From Alphaproteobacteria bacterium (lineage in GTDB: Bacteria > Pseudomonadota > Alphaproteobacteria > Micavibrionales > UBA1664), in NCBI GenBank assembly GCA_018969935.1, contig JAGWXJ010000049.1, positions 1 to 12,265 of the forward strand: DNA of 12,265 nt, read 5' to 3'. The notes beneath the pieces are model-generated. The model was given only the letters and a program-made list of their open reading frames with translations. It made no database searches and was not told the DNA's origin. Positions within the stretch are counted from its first letter, which is position 1, and each line of letters begins with the position of its first letter. Position numbers and translations under genes: made by a program. Shown here piece after piece: positions 1 to 7,502 of the stretch.

Positions 1-706
1 CTTCGGGGATGTTGTGGATCTGGCGGTAGGTGATGGCGCGCGGGGTCATCCAGCTTTTGAACACGGCACCGATGGCGCCCCACAGCTGTTCCTGCGGGTC
101 TTGCGGGAAGTCGGTTTTCAGGTGCTGTTTTACGATTTGCTTGAATTCGGCCACGATGTTTTTCCACGCCTCGGCCTTCACTTGCGTGTCGGATGTCAGG
201 TTGTTGCGGCGCTTGTAGGTGTCCAGTACGTCCTCGAATTCGTGGCGTTCGAGGCCCAGCACCACATCGGAGTACATGGTGATGAAGCGGCGGTAGCTAT
301 CCCATGCAAAGCGTTCATCGCCCGCGCGTTTGGCTAGGCCCTGCACCGTCACATCGTTGAGGCCAAGGTTGAGCACCGTATCCATCATGCCCGGCATGGA
401 TGCGCGTGCGCCCGAGCGGACGGATACAAGCAGCGGGTTTGCGGGGTCACCGAATTTGCATTCGACCGTTTTTTCGATGGCGGCGAGCGCTTTTTCAACT
501 TCGGCCTTCAGGCTGTCGGGGTATTGCTGTTTGTTGGCGTAGAAGTGGGTGCAGACTTCCGTGGTAATCGTGAAACCGGGGGGGACAGGCAGGCCGATGG
601 ATGACATCTCGGCCAAGTTGGCGCCTTTGCCGCCGAGCAGGTTTTTCATGTCTGCCTTGCCCTCGGCCTTGCCGTTACCGAAACCGTAAACCCACTTTTG
701 CGCCAT
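1..706 (-). CDS. ppdK: Pyruvate, phosphate dikinase, N-terminal part (cut by left edge)
   Basis: PPDK is a cytoplasmic enzyme that interconverts pyruvate + ATP + Pi with phosphoenolpyruvate + AMP + PPi, linking glycolysis and gluconeogenesis. The window holds only the first 235 residues of a protein that is usually about 880 long. The visible part is the start of the ATP-grasp nucleotide-binding domain: the family block NLLGGKGANLAEM at residues 22-34 (Lys27) and SVRSGARASMPGMMDT at 95-110 (Arg97), both typical of PPDK rather than PEP synthase. The start at 706 is preceded by a good ribosome binding site (GGGGGT). The phosphohistidine and PEP-binding domains lie outside the window. In many alphaproteobacteria ppdK sits beside glyQ-glyS; here the nearby synthetase is of another class. 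Identification is secure. Confidence 0.95.
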   Translation of the reverse strand, partial: MAQKWVYGFGNGKAEGKADMKNLLGGKGANLAEMSSIGLPVPPGFTITTEVCTHFYANKQQYPDSLKAEVEKALAAIEKTVECKFGDPANPLLVSVRSGARASMPGMMDTVLNLGLNDVTVQGLAKRAGDERFAWDSYRRFITMYSDVVLGLERHEFEDVLDTYKRRNNLTSDTQVKAEAWKNIVAEFKQIVKQHLKTDFPQDPQEQLWGAIGAVFKSWMTPRAITYRQIHNIPE

Positions 707-830
707 ATATGACCCCCGTCGTTTGGCTGTTGTTTCAGGCACCTTAGCGGGGTTTTCGGGGGTATTCCATAGAATCCATTTGATGAAATGCGGGGTAATG
801 TACTAGACAATTATCCTTTAGTGCCTTCCC
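707..830. other. Gap between ppdK and the acetyltransferase gene
   Basis: A 124-bp gap upstream of ppdK and downstream of the acetyltransferase gene, both on the minus strand. Apart from the ppdK ribosome binding site (complement of about 711-717) I find no convincing promoter pair and no intrinsic terminator. A short TTTAG/CTAAA dyad (about 817-835) lies at the acetyltransferase stop codon but has no T run. Confidence 0.4.
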
Positions 831-1346
831 CTAAAAATGTTTAAGCAGCATGAGCGCCAGATCGTCGTCGATCGTGCATTTTTCGGCTGGGGCCACGACT
901 TCGCGATTATAGGTAACGCCCTGCCCGTCCGGCATATAGCCCATGCGGATGTACAGTCGCTGGGCTGCCCCGAACGTGGCGTTGAGGCCTACCGAGAGGC
1001 CAAGGCCCTTAAACCCTTCTGTCTGCGCCAGATTTTCGGCGGCCTGTATCAGCCCCTCGCCCACACCGCGGCGGCGGTATTCGGGCAGGACCCTTAAATC
1101 CTGCAATTCGGGCAGGCGCAGGCGGCGGTAGAGGCCATATTTGGGCTCGCGGTTCAGGTAACAGCCGCCTATATCCACACCGCCTTGGGTGGCCATCAGC
1201 ATGGTCCATTGCCCTGATTCCATGGCTTCGGCCAGTACGGCGCGGTCGCTGTCACGGTAGGCGAAGCCTGCCGTGTCGTAGAATGCGAGCGCGCGGGAGG
1301 CGCCATCGCGCCCCAAAATCTCAATCTTGAATATTTCCTTTTCCAT
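831..1346 (-). CDS. GNAT-family N-acetyltransferase
   Basis: Predicted acetyl-CoA-dependent N-acetyltransferase; the substrate is unknown. In the 178-residue longest reading, motif A is clear: a strand ending LRVLPEYRRRGVGEGL at 91-106, in which Arg98-x-x-Gly101-x-Gly103 is the pyrophosphate-binding loop, followed by a long helix. A motif-B-like segment RLYIRMGYMPDG (137-147) and a C-terminal acidic-then-hydrophobic strand (DDDLALMLLK) also fit GNAT proteins. Three in-frame starts exist: 1367, 1355 and 1346. I prefer 1346, because starting at 1367 would leave only 2 bp to the divergent gene; no start has a strong Shine-Dalgarno sequence, and 1346 has only a weak GGA close by. It is read toward ppdK, separated by 124 bp. 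The family is secure; substrate and start are not. Confidence 0.85.
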   Translation of the reverse strand: MEKEIFKIEILGRDGASRALAFYDTAGFAYRDSDRAVLAEAMESGQWTMLMATQGGVDIGGCYLNREPKYGLYRRLRLPELQDLRVLPEYRRRGVGEGLIQAAENLAQTEGFKGLGLSVGLNATFGAAQRLYIRMGYMPDGQGVTYNREVVAPAEKCTIDDDLALMLLKHF

Positions 1347-1369
1347 ACGGTCCATGCTAGCGTGCATTT

Positions 1370-1744
1370 ATGTTTACGAGAATGCTGTTCCTTTCGGTTG
1401 CCGCGCTGGCCCTTTTTGCAGGGGCTATGCCCGCACGTGCGGACGGCGAGGAAAAAGCAGCGGCATCTGCCGCGCCCAAGCTCTCCAAATCGGATGAGGA
1501 TTTTCTGGCCAGCATGTCGGATGCCGATTTCCCCGGCAGCAATGATGCCGGCGTTGGCGCGGGCGGCCTTACGGGCGCGGAATTCGATTTTGCCAGCGAC
1601 AGCAGCACCACCAGCAGCGGCACGGGCGGCACCAAATACGTTTACCACGGGTACAGCGATATGATGCTCCGCCGCGTCATCAAGGATGACCGCGTTGACG
1701 ATGGTTATGTACAGGGCCTGCTGCGCCAACGAGGTCCCCAGTAG
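1370..1744 (+). CDS. Small secreted or periplasmic protein of unknown function
   Basis: Not recognised. The 124-residue product begins with a convincing Sec signal peptide: a basic start (MFTR), a hydrophobic stretch LFLSVAALALFAGA, and an Ala-x-Ala site (PARA, residue 24) before DGEE. The mature part of about 100 residues has an Ala/Lys-rich then acidic segment, a Ser/Thr/Gly low-complexity linker at about 77-87, and an ordered-looking C-terminus with Tyr-x-Tyr-His-Gly-Tyr (90-95) and a charged helix rich in Arg and Asp. There is no lipobox and no cysteine. The start is supported by the signal peptide, but the upstream sequence shows no good Shine-Dalgarno site. The gene is head to head with the acetyltransferase gene and 88 bp upstream of the synthetase start, so it may be co-transcribed with the synthetase. 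Confidence 0.65.
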   Translation: MFTRMLFLSVAALALFAGAMPARADGEEKAAASAAPKLSKSDEDFLASMSDADFPGSNDAGVGAGGLTGAEFDFASDSSTTSSGTGGTKYVYHGYSDMMLRRVIKDDRVDDGYVQGLLRQRGPQ

Positions 1745-1832
1745 GGACACTTACGCCTATCTCCCCCACCTTTCCCTTGTGAAAATGCTGGCTTTCTGCC
1801 AGAAAACCGTATTCGAACGAAAGAGATTACCC

Positions 1833-3368
1833 ATGACCGCCGAAAAACTGACAACCCCTGCCCCCCAAACCCCTGCCGAGCGCATGAAGGACATCGTGGC
1901 CCTGTGCAAGCGCCGCGGCTTTATCTTTGGCGCATCGGATATTTACGGCGGCATCAACGGGTTCTGGGATTACGGCCCGCTGGGCGTCGAGCTCAAGAAC
2001 AATCTGCGTGACCTGTGGTGGAAGAAGATGGTGCTGACCCCGCCCATCGGCCCCGACGGCCAGCCTGTTGAAATTGTGGGGCTTGATAGCGCCATCATCC
2101 AGAACCCCAAAGTTTGGGTGGCATCAGGCCACGTGGGCGGCTTTGCCGACCCGATGGTGGATTGCCGCGAAACCAAGAAGCGTTACCGCGAAGACCATCT
2201 GGACGTGCTGGTACCGAATGACGGCGAAGGCCCTTGGCTGGCTGTTCCGCAGAATGACGAAGACGGCGTTGCCAAATCACGCATCAAGAAATTCGGCAAA
2301 GGCCGTAGCGAGGACGCCTTTACGCGCAAATCCCTTTCCGGTATCGGGCTTGAAAACTACGCCAAAATCATCGGCCCCGATGCCAAGGAAGCAGGCACGC
2401 TGACCGAACCCAAGGCCTTCAACCTGCTCTTCGAAACCAAAATCGGTGCCGTTGCATCGGATGACAACATCGCCTACCTGCGCGGTGAAACGGCGCAGGG
2501 CATTTTCATCAACTTCAAGAACGTCGTGGATTCAAGCCGCGTGCGCGTGCCGTTTGGTATTGCGCAAATCGGCAAGGCCTTCAGGAACGAGGTCAATCCG
2601 CGCAACTTCATCTTCCGTTCCCGCGAGTTCGAACAGATGGAGATGGAATGGTTCTGCCACCCCAACGAAGCCAAGATGTGGTTCGATTTCTGGAAGACGG
2701 AGCGCCAGAAATTCTGGCAGTCGCTCGGCCTTTCCGGCGACAACATCCTGATGCGCGAGCACGGGCAGGATGAACTTGTGTTCTATTCCAAGGGCACGTT
2801 CGATATCGAATACAAATTCCCGTTCACGGACCCCGGTTTTGGCGAGCTTGAGGGCATTGCCTACCGCACGGATTACGACCTGACGCAGCACCAAGAACAT
2901 TCCAAGGTGAAGCTGGAGTACATGGACCCCGTGACGAACGAACGCTTCATGCCCCATGTTGTCGAGCCTGCCGCAGGCCTGACACGCGGCGTGCTGGCCA
3001 TCCTTTGCGAGGCGTATACCGTTGACACCAACCGCCCATCGGGCGTTTACCTCAACTTCCATCCTGCGCTTGCACCCAAGAAGGCGGCCATTCTGCCGCT
3101 AACGGCCAAGGACGAGCACCCCAAGCTGGCAACCAAGCTGTACCTTGAGCTGCGCGAGGAGTTTGCAGTGGACCTTGATATCAAGCAGAACATCGGCAAA
3201 CGCTATGCCCGTCAGGATGAAATCGGCACACCCTTCTGCTTTACCATCGACGACCAGACGGTTGCGGACGGTACGGTGACCGTGCGCGAGCGCAATACGA
3301 TGGCACAGGAACGCATCCCCATGGCGAATGTGGCTGCTTACTTACGCGAAAAAATCAAACGTGTTTAA
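1833..3368 (+). CDS. glyS: Glycyl-tRNA synthetase, single-chain (alpha2-type) class II
   Basis: Charges tRNA-Gly with glycine in the cytoplasm. The 511-residue protein follows the homodimeric archaeal/eukaryotic/Bacteroidetes-type GlyRS: an N-terminal block with RRGFIFGASDIYGG (27-40) and WDYGPLGVELK (45-55), ETAQGIF (219-225), motif 2 with GKAFRNEVNPRNF (247-259; Arg251, Glu253), the EFEQMEMEWF strand, motif 3 with GLTRGVLA (382-389), and a C-terminal anticodon-binding domain from about 410 to the end. It is unrelated to the GlyQ/GlyS pair of most proteobacteria. The ATG at 1833 follows AAAGAG and matches the usual family N-terminus; an in-frame ATG at 1686 overlaps the previous gene and is unlikely. 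Two active-site neighbourhoods depart from the common pattern: RGETAQG instead of RPETAQG, and EPAAG instead of EPS-x-G before motif 3. The gene ends 3 bp from the convergent giant gene. Confidence 0.95.
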   Translation: MTAEKLTTPAPQTPAERMKDIVALCKRRGFIFGASDIYGGINGFWDYGPLGVELKNNLRDLWWKKMVLTPPIGPDGQPVEIVGLDSAIIQNPKVWVASGHVGGFADPMVDCRETKKRYREDHLDVLVPNDGEGPWLAVPQNDEDGVAKSRIKKFGKGRSEDAFTRKSLSGIGLENYAKIIGPDAKEAGTLTEPKAFNLLFETKIGAVASDDNIAYLRGETAQGIFINFKNVVDSSRVRVPFGIAQIGKAFRNEVNPRNFIFRSREFEQMEMEWFCHPNEAKMWFDFWKTERQKFWQSLGLSGDNILMREHGQDELVFYSKGTFDIEYKFPFTDPGFGELEGIAYRTDYDLTQHQEHSKVKLEYMDPVTNERFMPHVVEPAAGLTRGVLAILCEAYTVDTNRPSGVYLNFHPALAPKKAAILPLTAKDEHPKLATKLYLELREEFAVDLDIKQNIGKRYARQDEIGTPFCFTIDDQTVADGTVTVRERNTMAQERIPMANVAAYLREKIKRV

Positions 3369-3371
3369 GGC

Positions 3372-6300
3372 TTAGGGGTTTAACGCCCTTTTTGCAGCGC
3401 GCGGCTTACGGGCCGCGCGTATTTTTTGGGATACGGCGTCCAGATCGGAAGCCAGTTCGGCGCGGGTGGGTACGCCCAGTTCCTTCAGTTTTTCAGGTGT
3501 GAAGCGTTTATCGATACCCGTTTTATCAACGAAGCTGATCATGGCCTTGTACTGCATCTGGAGGCGTTTTGGCTCATCGGTAAACTGGGTGGCCGTGTTG
3601 GCAAGGGCCTTCAGTACGCTTACGGCCGCGTTATCGAACTTTTTCACGAAGGTTGCGGGGTCCTTGACGCCAAAGCGCGCGAGGTCTGCGGTTTCGTGGA
3701 TGCTGAGATTGAGCTTTGCGGCCTCGTCAATCATGAAGCCGACCATGTTGTAGAGGTAATTGCCCTCGAATTTCTCGGATTCTTCGAATTCGCTTACAAG
3801 GCCGTACAGCGGCATCAGCGGATTGAGGTCCTTGAGGTTGGCGGCTTCGGTTTCGCTAAGTTCCAGTGCGGGCAATGCCGACGGGTCAGAGAAATCGAGG
3901 CCCGCAACGCCAAGCGTATTTGCCGCGTTGATCAGACCTTCCGACAGGGTATGGAAGTCACCGCGCAGGAGGTCGTAAACAAGGTAATTGCCTGCCATTT
4001 GCTGGGCTGTCAGGGCTTTAAGGGCTTTGACGCCTTCCCAATCCACTTTGCCTGCCACTTCCTCGCCTTCCAGCCCGCGTTTCAGGCTTTCGACTTCGGC
4101 TATCATGTTCCAGCGGTCAACCACGTGCAGTGTGGGGTCATGCAGCGTTTCCACAAGTGCAGGCAGGGCCAGTTTGGCTAGCAGTTTTTGCATAGTTTGC
4201 AGCCAGTCGCTTCCAAGCTTACGTATGTCCATGAGCTGCAAGAGGCGCGGGTGATCTATCAGGCCGCCATCCTCGGAAAGCGTGTTTATACGCTCGATGT
4301 GACGGAGAAGAATGATTGATATCTCAGGCTTTGCCATTTCAGCGCGCGAGCGCATTTCATGGGTGTTGCGGAGGATATCGGTAATCTGGCCGAGGCGCTG
4401 GCAGGCCGTATAGTCATAGAAGTGGCCGACATTTTCAAAGCCCAGCTTGCGAATGCCTTTGATGAACCAATCGCGTTCCTCAAGGTTATGGGCTTCCATC
4501 GTTTCCTTGATGGCCAGCGCAAGGGCGGCGCCGCGCGCGGGGCTGCCCCTGTGCTTTGCGTATAATTCCAGCACACCTTCAATGCGCTGCCTTACCACGC
4601 TTTCAAAGGCGTCGTTGGCGCGCTTGGTGCGGGAACCCAGCCCCGCACGATTGAAGGCGTGGGTGCCCGTGGGGGCAATGGCCTCCACATCCCAGTTACG
4701 GGCTTTCATCTGCGAGGCGAAGCCCAGAAGCGTGCGCAACTTTTTGTGCTTATCGCTGGCAGACGATTTATCTTTCAGGATTTGGGAAACCGCTACAGGC
4801 CCGTTCTGGATGAGGATGCGCTGCATGGCATCCACGTTGCCGGCGTTGGTGGTAAATTCGGTTTGGTCCCCCGCCTCGGGGATGCGGGTCGGGCCCATGC
4901 CCAGTACTTCGTATGCCGCGTTGATTTCGCGCAGGATGCTGATGCGTGCGTATGGCGAAAGCTTCGCCAGCAGTTGCGGATTTGGCAATATACTTTCCAG
5001 CTGCGTGATGGTGTCTATCAGCTGGTCGCGCAGATGGTCCACGAAGTCGCCGCGGTCATTGAAGCCGAGTTTTTTCCAGCGCTCATGCCCCATGACGGTG
5101 CCGCCGGAGATGCGCGCGGCATGACGAAGCGCATCGCAATAATGGCGGAAGGGATGGTTGTTGACGACATCGAGCCCCAAATCCTGCCCTGTGTATTTTT
5201 TGGCGCGCTCAATGCAGGCCTGCGCCGCCACATACAGGTTTTCATCATAGAAAGCCTTGAATGTTTCGGGCGTAAAGCCTGCGTGGGCCAATACTTCGGG
5301 TTGCAGGATGTGCTTGCCTTCCTCACGCAGGGTTGCGGCCAGCGCATCGATGATGGCGACGGCCTTTTCCCCGCGGTTTTCGGGCAGCAATACATCGCCA
5401 AAACGGGCGAGCTTGCCATCGGAGAAACCAAAACCGGGTGTGATTGGCGCCGTATAGTCGGCTGCGCGTTGCAACATGCCCATGTAGTCGGCCATGAAGG
5501 GCATCAGTTTTATGCCGAAGCGGCGCTGGAATCCTATTTCGTCGCCCAGCAGGCTTGCGTTGATGGCGGATACGGCTTTGACAGCGTTTTCCATCAATTC
5601 CGCGGCCTTGAGGGCATCGTTGCGGTTGGGTTCAACGAGGCTCATGTTGTAGCTGAAAATATCGGTGCCCACCTGACGGATTTTTTCCTGCACCGTCACA
5701 ATATCCTTAAGGCCCGTATGAAGCAGGAATAGCGTCAACTGGGTGTTTGTGAGCGTGGGGATGTTGTCACGGATCGCGACCAGAAGGTCGAGCGCGAGCA
5801 TCGGCTCGGTATTGTCGTTATTGGCTTCGCGCCAGAAGGCCGACATTTTGGCAACCATCTGGTGTTGGCGCAGGTTTTCCGCCATTTCGGGGGTGATACG
5901 GAGTTTTCTTTGTACGTCCTCGTTTGAGATATCGAGGCCGGCTGCGTACATTTCATCAAACATTTCGTTGATGACGCCTTGCGCGATACCGCTATCCAGC
6001 ATGGCCAGATAATCCAATAGCAGGCTTTCGATGCGGGTATAGGCAATCGCGGTTTTCGTGTCAGCCAGCTGTTCTTCGGTGAAGGACAGGTTTTCGTAGC
6101 CCTTGTTTTGCTTGATGGCATCCTCAAGTTTGCTGATGACGTTCTTTTTTTGTACGGGGTCCAGTTCGGGCCTGAAAAGCTGGTTCCAGTAGTGGTTGGC
6201 GGCAAATTGTGCGCACTGAATAGTCGCCTCGCGGTACTGGACGATATCGATACCCTGCCCGTCCATTTTCTCGCCGTCGTATTTGGGGAAGTAGCATTTA

Positions 6301-7502
6301 TCGAGATAATCGTCCGCCTCGCGGAGGTTTTCAAATGCCGTGACGGGCGATATATCCTGCGCTTCCACAGTTTCAGTGACGAGTGCGGTTGCAGTATCGC
6401 GGTTAATCTTGTCCACCACATCGGTGAAGGTTTCGAAGCCGAAATCCTTGAAGACGTGCTGCATCCAGTAATCATCAAAGCGGCGGGCGTACGGCGCGTC
6501 ATCGGGCGCATAAACGGTGCCATAGAGGCTGCGGATGGTGTTCAGCTCATCCCATTTGGCCTTGAGTTCAGCCGAGCTGCCGCGGATTTGGGCCAATTCC
6601 GTTAGCAGGTTGCGAAGGCCTGCCTCGACGGTGCGGTCAAGTTCACGGTCAAAGGATGCTTTGGACATGCCGGTGCCTGCAAACACACCGGGGTCATCCA
6701 TGATGCCCGATGTCTTTTGCAGTACCGCTGCGGCAGCACTCAGGCCGCTTGCGTATTTTGCGGCTCCATCCCTATCCAGCCTGTGTTTGCATGCTTCCAG
6801 CAATTCCGTATGGAAGGCCTTGCGGCAGAAATACCTGTGCGTGTTGGCAACATCGTCGGCGCTTACGCCCAGAAAGCCCTGCACGTAGGTATCGATGCCG
6901 TATATGCCCAGTGCGGGGATGTGCATGTGGATGACGGCATTCATCATCTCCAGCCCTTTTTCGTTATCGCCGCCGTTGACCATGATGTCCTGCGCGAGGG
7001 CCATATAGGTTTTTACGGCATCGATATGGGCTTCCTGCACTTCTTGCATCAGCCGGTCACGGGTGACGCCCAGTTGCTTGTAAAGGGTGCTACTGAGCAG
7101 CGGGCATTCGGCGCGCCTTAGCCACAATAGCAGCGACTGGTAGTGGTTTACGCTGTGGGCATACAGGTTGTCGGGGGTGATGACAGGCGGGGTCAGGGTT
7201 GCGGCGCGGGCCCTGTTGTATTCTTCCACTGCGGCCAGCATGGCATGGTGGTAGAGGCCATCGCGGTACTGTTCCAGCCCTTCAAAACCGGCGAGCTTGT
7301 AGGTTTCATCCTGATCGAGGGGCAGGCCCTCGGCTTGCAGTTCGTCCTGAATGTAAATGAGGGCGTAGTAAGCGGGGGCGCCTTCGCTTTCCTTGTCATG
7401 GACGGTTTCGATGTGCTGGTCCAGTCTTTGGTCCAGCGCCTGCGCGGCTTCATTCTCATCGGTCTGCGCGCCTTGTGCGGCTGCGCCTGTATCGGCGTCC
7501 AT
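3372..7502 (-). CDS. Giant (1376 aa) helical repeat protein of unknown function
   Basis: Not recognised as a known family. The protein is predicted cytoplasmic: no signal peptide, no membrane-length hydrophobic segment, and no Walker A or other nucleotide-binding loop that I could find. The N-terminal 40 residues are acidic and Gln-rich. From about residue 60 to 1365 it consists almost entirely of amphipathic helices. A short motif (Leu/Ala/Phe)-Gly-(Phe/Val/Ile) followed five to seven residues later by a long helix recurs about every 62-79 residues (Gly72, 145, 212, 278, 355, 663, 742, 813, 1021, 1278, 1343 and weaker copies between). The last dozen residues are Arg/Lys/Ala-rich. The start at 7502 has a good ribosome binding site (AGGGA, 4 bp spacing). 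The gene faces the synthetase tail to tail (3 bp gap) and is divergent from a patatin-like lipase gene, which may be a partner. A scaffold or solenoid role is inference only; the reading frame itself is certain. Confidence 0.9.
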   Translation of the reverse strand: MDADTGAAAQGAQTDENEAAQALDQRLDQHIETVHDKESEGAPAYYALIYIQDELQAEGLPLDQDETYKLAGFEGLEQYRDGLYHHAMLAAVEEYNRARAATLTPPVITPDNLYAHSVNHYQSLLLWLRRAECPLLSSTLYKQLGVTRDRLMQEVQEAHIDAVKTYMALAQDIMVNGGDNEKGLEMMNAVIHMHIPALGIYGIDTYVQGFLGVSADDVANTHRYFCRKAFHTELLEACKHRLDRDGAAKYASGLSAAAAVLQKTSGIMDDPGVFAGTGMSKASFDRELDRTVEAGLRNLLTELAQIRGSSAELKAKWDELNTIRSLYGTVYAPDDAPYARRFDDYWMQHVFKDFGFETFTDVVDKINRDTATALVTETVEAQDISPVTAFENLREADDYLDKCYFPKYDGEKMDGQGIDIVQYREATIQCAQFAANHYWNQLFRPELDPVQKKNVISKLEDAIKQNKGYENLSFTEEQLADTKTAIAYTRIESLLLDYLAMLDSGIAQGVINEMFDEMYAAGLDISNEDVQRKLRITPEMAENLRQHQMVAKMSAFWREANNDNTEPMLALDLLVAIRDNIPTLTNTQLTLFLLHTGLKDIVTVQEKIRQVGTDIFSYNMSLVEPNRNDALKAAELMENAVKAVSAINASLLGDEIGFQRRFGIKLMPFMADYMGMLQRAADYTAPITPGFGFSDGKLARFGDVLLPENRGEKAVAIIDALAATLREEGKHILQPEVLAHAGFTPETFKAFYDENLYVAAQACIERAKKYTGQDLGLDVVNNHPFRHYCDALRHAARISGGTVMGHERWKKLGFNDRGDFVDHLRDQLIDTITQLESILPNPQLLAKLSPYARISILREINAAYEVLGMGPTRIPEAGDQTEFTTNAGNVDAMQRILIQNGPVAVSQILKDKSSASDKHKKLRTLLGFASQMKARNWDVEAIAPTGTHAFNRAGLGSRTKRANDAFESVVRQRIEGVLELYAKHRGSPARGAALALAIKETMEAHNLEERDWFIKGIRKLGFENVGHFYDYTACQRLGQITDILRNTHEMRSRAEMAKPEISIILLRHIERINTLSEDGGLIDHPRLLQLMDIRKLGSDWLQTMQKLLAKLALPALVETLHDPTLHVVDRWNMIAEVESLKRGLEGEEVAGKVDWEGVKALKALTAQQMAGNYLVYDLLRGDFHTLSEGLINAANTLGVAGLDFSDPSALPALELSETEAANLKDLNPLMPLYGLVSEFEESEKFEGNYLYNMVGFMIDEAAKLNLSIHETADLARFGVKDPATFVKKFDNAAVSVLKALANTATQFTDEPKRLQMQYKAMISFVDKTGIDKRFTPEKLKELGVPTRAELASDLDAVSQKIRAARKPRAAKRALNP
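3398..3427 (+). terminator. Rho-independent terminator of the glycyl-tRNA synthetase gene
   Basis: A perfect 8-bp GC stem (CGCGCGGC at 3398-3405, GCCGCGCG at 3412-3419) with the loop TTACGG is followed by TA and six T residues at 3422-3427. It lies 29 bp after the synthetase stop codon and is oriented for plus-strand transcripts. The same bases encode the basic C-terminal tail of the convergent minus-strand giant gene. On the minus strand no T run follows the hairpin, so it should act in one direction only. Confidence 0.9.
3408..7325 (-). repeat. About 18-20 degenerate protein-level repeats of about 67 residues in the giant protein
   Basis: The repeat is visible only in the protein. Each unit looks like an amphipathic helix, a short helix ending in a hydrophobic-Gly-hydrophobic turn, and a long helix. 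Clear examples of the turn and following helix are YKLAGFEGLEQYRDGL (68-83), YKQLGVTRDRLMQEV (141-155), LAHAGFTPETFKAFYDENL (738-756), WKKLGFNDRGDFVDHL (809-824), IRKLGFENVGHFYDY (1017-1031), LARFGVKDPATFVKKF (1274-1289) and LKELGVPTRAELASDL (1339-1354). Spacing between neighbouring clear glycines is 62-79 residues; weaker copies near 417, 473, 535, 597, 888, 956, 1097 and 1164 fill the gaps. Low identity between units implies ancient duplication. The boundaries are approximate and were found by eye. Confidence 0.6.

Noticed and set aside
1196..1750. A 184-codon minus-strand frame overlapping the acetyltransferase and secreted-protein genes
   Set aside because: It covers the antisense of a signal-peptide gene and an out-of-frame part of the acetyltransferase gene, and its product is low in structure and Ala/Arg-rich.
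1788..1802. Hairpin CTGGC-TTTCT-GCCAG before the synthetase gene as a terminator or T-box element
   Set aside because: The stem is only 5 bp, followed by A residues rather than T. None of the longer conserved T-box structure is visible in the 88-bp gap, and alphaproteobacteria do not normally use T-boxes.
1686..1832. N-terminal extension of glycyl-tRNA synthetase to an ATG at 1686
   Set aside because: It would overlap the upstream gene by about 59 bp and add residues unlike the family. The ATG at 1833 has a ribosome binding site and a normal N-terminus.
4659..5732. A 357-codon open frame on the plus strand inside the giant gene
   Set aside because: It is antisense to a gene with a good ribosome binding site and a coherent helical protein. 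Its own product is Cys/His/Phe-rich with no recognisable domain, as expected of a codon-bias shadow. Similar antisense frames at 3426-4181 and 6108-6605 were rejected for the same reason.
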